Origin: Streptococcus salivarius
GTDB taxonomy: Bacteria; Bacillota; Bacilli; Lactobacillales; Streptococcaceae
Assembly: GCF_000785515.1 (NCBI RefSeq)
Contig: NZ_CP009913.1
Coordinates: 1,516,001-1,580,000, forward strand
Direction: 5' to 3'
DNA: 64,000 nt
The notes beneath the pieces are model-generated. The model did not search any database. It was not told where the DNA came from and saw only the letters and a program-made list of their open reading frames with translations. Made by a program: the position numbers and the translations under genes. Positions 60,102 to 64,000 of the stretch are shown here, one piece after another (the stretch's first letter is position 1; each line of letters opens with the position of its first letter).

Positions 60102-63100
60102 TTAGTCTTCTTTTTTGCGTTTTCCTGCCAAACCAAGTCCAGCCATTGTCATCAAACCACCTAATAGAGTGGCCAATAATGATGTGTTTTCACCTGTCTC
60201 AGGCAAAGCTTGCTTAGTATCAGTTGCAGCTGGTGTTGCTTTTGAAGCGACACGAACTGTGTCTGATGCAGGAGCAGGTTTATGAACTGTTGGTGCTGGA
60301 GTTACTTTAGTTTCTTGATTGTCAACCGTTGGTGTGTTCTTATCGGCGTCGGTACGTGGGTCTTTGACGATAACCTTAACTGGTACTTCGTCCTTAGAAC
60401 CGTCTGGATAAGTGACGATGACTGTTGCGTCTTTTTCGCCTTCTGTTGTTGTGTCAACCGGAGTCTTGTACTCGAAGGTAGTGCCTTCTGGAAGGTCGCC
60501 TACGTTGCCAATTGAATCCTTAGCGTTTGGTTGGTCGCCTGGTTTAACCGTTTGATCCTTAGCTGTTGGATCGTTCTTATCCGCATCGGTGCGTGGATCT
60601 TTAACGATGATCTTAACTGGAACTTCATCCTTAGAACCATCTGGGTAAGTCACAACCACTGTTGCGTCTTTGTCACCTTCTGTTGTTGTGTCAACTGGTG
60701 TCTTGTACTCGAACTTAGTACCTTCTGGAAGATCACCAACGTTGCCGATTGAATCCTTAGCGTTTGGTTGGTCGCCTGGTTTAACTGTTTGATCCTTAGC
60801 TACAGGGGTATTCTTATCGGCGTCGGTACGTGGATCTTTAACTGTTACCTTGACTGGGACTTCGTCCTTAGAGCCGTCTGGGTATGTAACAACAACTGTT
60901 GCGTCTTTGTCACCCTCAGTTGTTGTATCAACAGGTGTCTTGTATTCGAACTTAGTACCTTCTGGAAGGTCACCAACGTTGCCAATTGAATCCTTAGCGT
61001 TTGGTTGGTCGCCTGGTTTAACTGTTTGGTCCTTAGCTACAGGGGTATTCTTATCCGCATCCGTACGTGGATCTTTAACAGTTACTTTAACTGGAACTTC
61101 ATCCTTAGAGCCATCTGGATAAGTGACGATGACTGTTGCATCTTTTTCGCCTTCTGTTGTTGTGTCAACTGGTGTCTTGTACTCGAAGGTAGTGCCTTCT
61201 GGAAGGTCACCAACGTTGCCAATTGAATCTTTGGCATTTGGTTGATCACCTGGTTTAACTGTTTGATCCTTAGCTACAGGGGTATTCTTATCCGCATCCG
61301 TACGTGGATCTTTAACGATTACCTTAACTGGAACTTCATCCTTAGAACCATCTGGGTAAGTGACAACAACTGTTGCGTCTTTGTCACCTTCAGTTGTAGT
61401 ATCAACCGGTGTCTTGTACTCGAAGGTAGTGCCTTCTGGAAGGTCACCAACGTTGCCAATTGAATCTTTGGCATTTGGTTGATCACCTGGTTTAACTGTT
61501 TGATCCTTAGCTGTTGGCGTGTTCTTATCCGCATCCGTACGTGGATCTACGACTGTTACCTTAACTGGAACTTCATCCTTAGAACCATCTGGGTATGTTA
61601 CGACAACAGTAGCGTCTTTGTCACCTTCACTTGTTGTGTCAACTGGTGTCTTGTACTCAAATGTAGTGCCACTTGGGAGATCATCTACGTTACCAATTGA
61701 TTTCTTAGGATCTGGAGTTTCACCAACATTGACTGTTTGGTCCTTAGGTGTTGGCGTGTTCTTATCCGCATCCGTACGTGGATCTTTGACGATTACCTTA
61801 ACTGGAACTTCGTCTTTAGAACCGTCTGGATAAGTGACAACAACTGTTGCGTCTTTTTCACCAACTGTTGTTGTATCAACTGGTGTCTTGTACTCAAATG
61901 TTGTGCCATTTGGTAGGTCTGAAACATTGCCGATTGAACCTTTAGCGTCTGGTGTTTCACCTACGTTAACGGTTTGATCCTTAGCTGTTGGTGTATTCTT
62001 ATCTGCATCCGTACGTGGATCTTTAACAGTTACCTTAACTGGAACCTCATCCTTAGAGCCATCTGGGTAATTGACAACAACTGTTGCGTCTTTTTCACCA
62101 ACTGTTGTTGTATCTACTGGTGTCTTGTACTCAAATGTTGTGCCGCTTGGTAGGTCTGAAACATTGTCGATTGAACCTTTAGCGTCTGGTGTTTCGCCGA
62201 TGTTAACAGTTTGATCTTTAGCAGTCGGTATATTCTTATCCGCATCCGTACGTGGATCTTTAACAGTTACCTTAACTGGAACTTCGTCCTTAGAACCATC
62301 TGGGTATGTCACTACAACAGTGGCATCTTTCTCACCTGCTGTTGTTGTATCAACTGGTGTCTTGTACTCAAATGTTGTGCCATTTGGTAGGTCTGAAACA
62401 TTGCCGATTGAACCTTTAGCGTCTGGTGTTTCGCCTACGTTAACAGTTTGATCCTTAGCAGTTGGTGTGTTCTTATCCGCATCCGTACGTGGATCAACTA
62501 CTGTTACCTTAACTGGTACTTCGTCTTTAGAGCCATCTGGGTAAGTCACAACGACTGTTGCGTCCTTCTCACCTGCTGTTGTTGTATCTACTGGTGTCTT
62601 GTATTCAAATGTAGTGCCATTTGGAAGATCACCTACATTACCAATTGATTTCTTAGCATCTGGAGTTTCACCAAGATTGACAGTTTGATCCTTAGCTGTT
62701 GGCGTATTCTTATCCGCATCCGTACGTGGATCTTTAACAGTTACCTTAACTGGGACTTCATCCTTAGAGCCATCTGGATAAGTTACAACGACTGTTGCGT
62801 CCTTCTCACCAGCTGTTGTTGTATCTACTGGTGTCTTATACTCAAATGTAGTGCCATTTGGTAGATCTGATACATTGCCGATTGAACCTTTAGCATCTGG
62901 TGTTTCGCCGATGTTAACTGTTTGATCTTTAGCAGTCGGTTCATACTTATCAGCATCTGTTTGTTTAGCCTTGATTTCAATTGGGACATTGACTGTTTCA
63001 GTTGTTCCATCAGGATATGTCACAAGCATTGGCACATTTATCAAGCCAGGAGTCGCATTGGCAGAAGTCTTACTTGTGATAGCCCCTGTACTTTCATCAA

Positions 63101-64000
63101 CAGAAACAGAGTCAATTCCAGCTGGAAGTGTGCCAGCTTTGAAAGTTGTACCAGAAGGCACAGATACTTCCTTACCTTCGACATCACGTACAAGTGGAAT
63201 TTGTGGCTGAGTTGTGTCTCCAGCAGTGACTACTGATTTACTGTAAGTCACATCATAAGTTTGATTCTTAGGTGCATTAACAATCAATAGGTTAGTATCA
63301 AGGAAGGCATTTGCATATGACCCTTGATGAACCCCTTCGGTATTACCTTTCCAGCTACGTTGGATAGCATTCAAGTTTGGTTTAACACCACGTTCCATCC
63401 ATTGCTCAAAGAGAAGCATGCCGTTATTTTTCTTGATTTCAGCATTCAATTTCTTAGCCAATTCAACTGAATCAACTGTGTCTTTAATCTTGTAAGAAAT
63501 TGTATATGAACCAAGTTGCCCTGAGGCTGTACCTAAGATATTTTTGTCGATATAATTACGAACCTTATCAACATCACTTTGTGATGGGTTAGATTTTGTC
63601 GCAATACTAATGGCATCTGTCTTACGTGTATCAAGTTTCCCTGATGCATCCATGACAACCTTGGTTTTTTGAACACCACTTACAGCAGAGCCATCCGCAT
63701 CAGATTTGTAAATATAAGTTTCATTCAAATCAAGATATGGCAAGAGACTCTTAGGCAATTCTTGTTCAATATAAGGCACAGATTGGAAGGTATTTGAACC
63801 TAAGTTCACAACACCCATAGCCGCAGATACTTTCATGGTATAAACCAATTCAATTGAATCTGCCTTACCATCGCTTGTAAAACGTGGAAGTACTTTTAGA
63901 GTTGGTTGTGTATTCACACCCTTACCAGGAGTTCCTGTGAAGGCGTTGGTCAAACCATTATCAGACGCAGTTTTCTTAGCGTTATCTGATGCAATAAACC
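60102..64000 (-). CDS. Rib-repeat LPxTG surface protein, 5' end beyond window edge
   Basis: About 1299 codons are visible; the frame continues past the right edge (FIASDNAKKTASDNG precedes the first visible TTG), so the signal peptide and true start lie outside. A unique N-terminal part (about 300 aa visible, with YIEQELPKSLLPYLDLNETY) is followed by an atypical first Rib-like unit (VPSGTTFKAGTLPAG), eleven 79-aa Rib repeats, a short Pro/Ala linker, and LPETG with hydrophobic helix and GKRKKED. Rib/alpha-family proteins are extended wall-anchored stalks; the adhesive function would sit in the N-terminal part, which I do not recognise. The visible part shows no frameshift. Confidence 0.9.
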   Translation of the reverse strand, partial: FIASDNAKKTASDNGLTNAFTGTPGKGVNTQPTLKVLPRFTSDGKADSIELVYTMKVSAAMGVVNLGSNTFQSVPYIEQELPKSLLPYLDLNETYIYKSDADGSAVSGVQKTKVVMDASGKLDTRKTDAISIATKSNPSQSDVDKVRNYIDKNILGTASGQLGSYTISYKIKDTVDSVELAKKLNAEIKKNNGMLLFEQWMERGVKPNLNAIQRSWKGNTEGVHQGSYANAFLDTNLLIVNAPKNQTYDVTYSKSVVTAGDTTQPQIPLVRDVEGKEVSVPSGTTFKAGTLPAGIDSVSVDESTGAITSKTSANATPGLINVPMLVTYPDGTTETVNVPIEIKAKQTDADKYEPTAKDQTVNIGETPDAKGSIGNVSDLPNGTTFEYKTPVDTTTAGEKDATVVVTYPDGSKDEVPVKVTVKDPRTDADKNTPTAKDQTVNLGETPDAKKSIGNVGDLPNGTTFEYKTPVDTTTAGEKDATVVVTYPDGSKDEVPVKVTVVDPRTDADKNTPTAKDQTVNVGETPDAKGSIGNVSDLPNGTTFEYKTPVDTTTAGEKDATVVVTYPDGSKDEVPVKVTVKDPRTDADKNIPTAKDQTVNIGETPDAKGSIDNVSDLPSGTTFEYKTPVDTTTVGEKDATVVVNYPDGSKDEVPVKVTVKDPRTDADKNTPTAKDQTVNVGETPDAKGSIGNVSDLPNGTTFEYKTPVDTTTVGEKDATVVVTYPDGSKDEVPVKVIVKDPRTDADKNTPTPKDQTVNVGETPDPKKSIGNVDDLPSGTTFEYKTPVDTTSEGDKDATVVVTYPDGSKDEVPVKVTVVDPRTDADKNTPTAKDQTVKPGDQPNAKDSIGNVGDLPEGTTFEYKTPVDTTTEGDKDATVVVTYPDGSKDEVPVKVIVKDPRTDADKNTPVAKDQTVKPGDQPNAKDSIGNVGDLPEGTTFEYKTPVDTTTEGEKDATVIVTYPDGSKDEVPVKVTVKDPRTDADKNTPVAKDQTVKPGDQPNAKDSIGNVGDLPEGTKFEYKTPVDTTTEGDKDATVVVTYPDGSKDEVPVKVTVKDPRTDADKNTPVAKDQTVKPGDQPNAKDSIGNVGDLPEGTKFEYKTPVDTTTEGDKDATVVVTYPDGSKDEVPVKIIVKDPRTDADKNDPTAKDQTVKPGDQPNAKDSIGNVGDLPEGTTFEYKTPVDTTTEGEKDATVIVTYPDGSKDEVPVKVIVKDPRTDADKNTPTVDNQETKVTPAPTVHKPAPASDTVRVASKATPAATDTKQALPETGENTSLLATLLGGLMTMAGLGLAGKRKKED
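60340..62955 (-). repeat. Eleven 237-bp Rib repeats
   Basis: 79-aa units containing TFEYKTPVDTTT and VVTYPDGSKDEVPVKV; the 237-bp period is seen between matching motifs at about 60531, 60768, 61005, 61242 and 61479. The six N-terminal copies carry VNxGETPDxK, the five C-terminal copies VKPGDQPNAKDS. Confidence 0.93.

Noticed and set aside
60282..61700. Series of 73-codon plus-strand open frames at 237-bp spacing
   Set aside because: Antisense shadows of the Rib repeats; the spacing is simply the repeat period.

Overview
The window reads as chromosomal DNA of a low-GC oral streptococcus, most likely Streptococcus salivarius or a close relative. This is inferred from gene content only: a GH70 glucansucrase, a complete accessory Sec (aSec) locus, three serine-rich repeat proteins (SRRPs), Muc_B2-type mucin-binding adhesins and an M26-type zinc protease. 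All large genes lie on the minus strand; the one convincing plus-strand gene encodes a small membrane protein near 9 kb. No tRNA, rRNA, insertion sequence or CRISPR array was recognised.

Layout from left to right. 1-2927: 5' part of a Muc_B2-type adhesin that runs off the left edge and lacks a visible signal peptide. 2.9-3.7 kb: gene-free, with a cluster of hairpins and the glucansucrase terminator. 3.7-8.1 kb: secreted glucansucrase. 8.7-9.1 kb: small membrane protein (+). 9.3-30.1 kb: three consecutive giant SRRP genes (2680, 1988 and 2019 codons), each with its own terminator and an accessory-Sec type signal peptide. 30.6-44.4 kb: the aSec/glycosylation operon, transcribed as GT2-GT8 glycosyltransferase, secY2, asp1, asp2, asp3, secA2, gtfA, gtfB, asp4, asp5, gtf3. 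44.7-49.1 kb: sbcC-sbcD. 49.3-52.9 kb: complete YSIRK/LPxTG Muc_B2 adhesin. 53.4-59.6 kb: M26-type zinc metalloprotease with an N-terminal LPQTG signal. 60.1-64.0 kb: Rib-repeat LPETG protein whose start lies beyond the right edge.

How the parts fit. GtfA/GtfB would prime O-linked GlcNAc on SRRP serines and threonines in the cytoplasm, Gtf3 and the two-domain transferase would extend the glycan, Asp1-3 would couple modification to export, and SecA2/SecY2/Asp4/Asp5 would form the dedicated translocase. Their likely clients are the three SRRPs directly downstream. With the glucansucrase, protease and other LPxTG proteins, roughly two thirds of the window encodes surface or secreted proteins, so it is an adhesion island with sbcCD embedded. 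Sortase must be encoded elsewhere.

Most notable points: an SRRP carrying MucBP domains on both sides of its serine-rich region; a middle SRRP that looks like a mosaic of its neighbours; a 17-bp perfect inverted repeat at the same place upstream of two SRRP genes; degenerate active-site motifs in the GT2 half of the two-domain transferase; overlapping, mutually exclusive hairpins between secY2 and asp1; and a signal-less Muc_B2 gene with promoter, ribosome binding site and TTG start.
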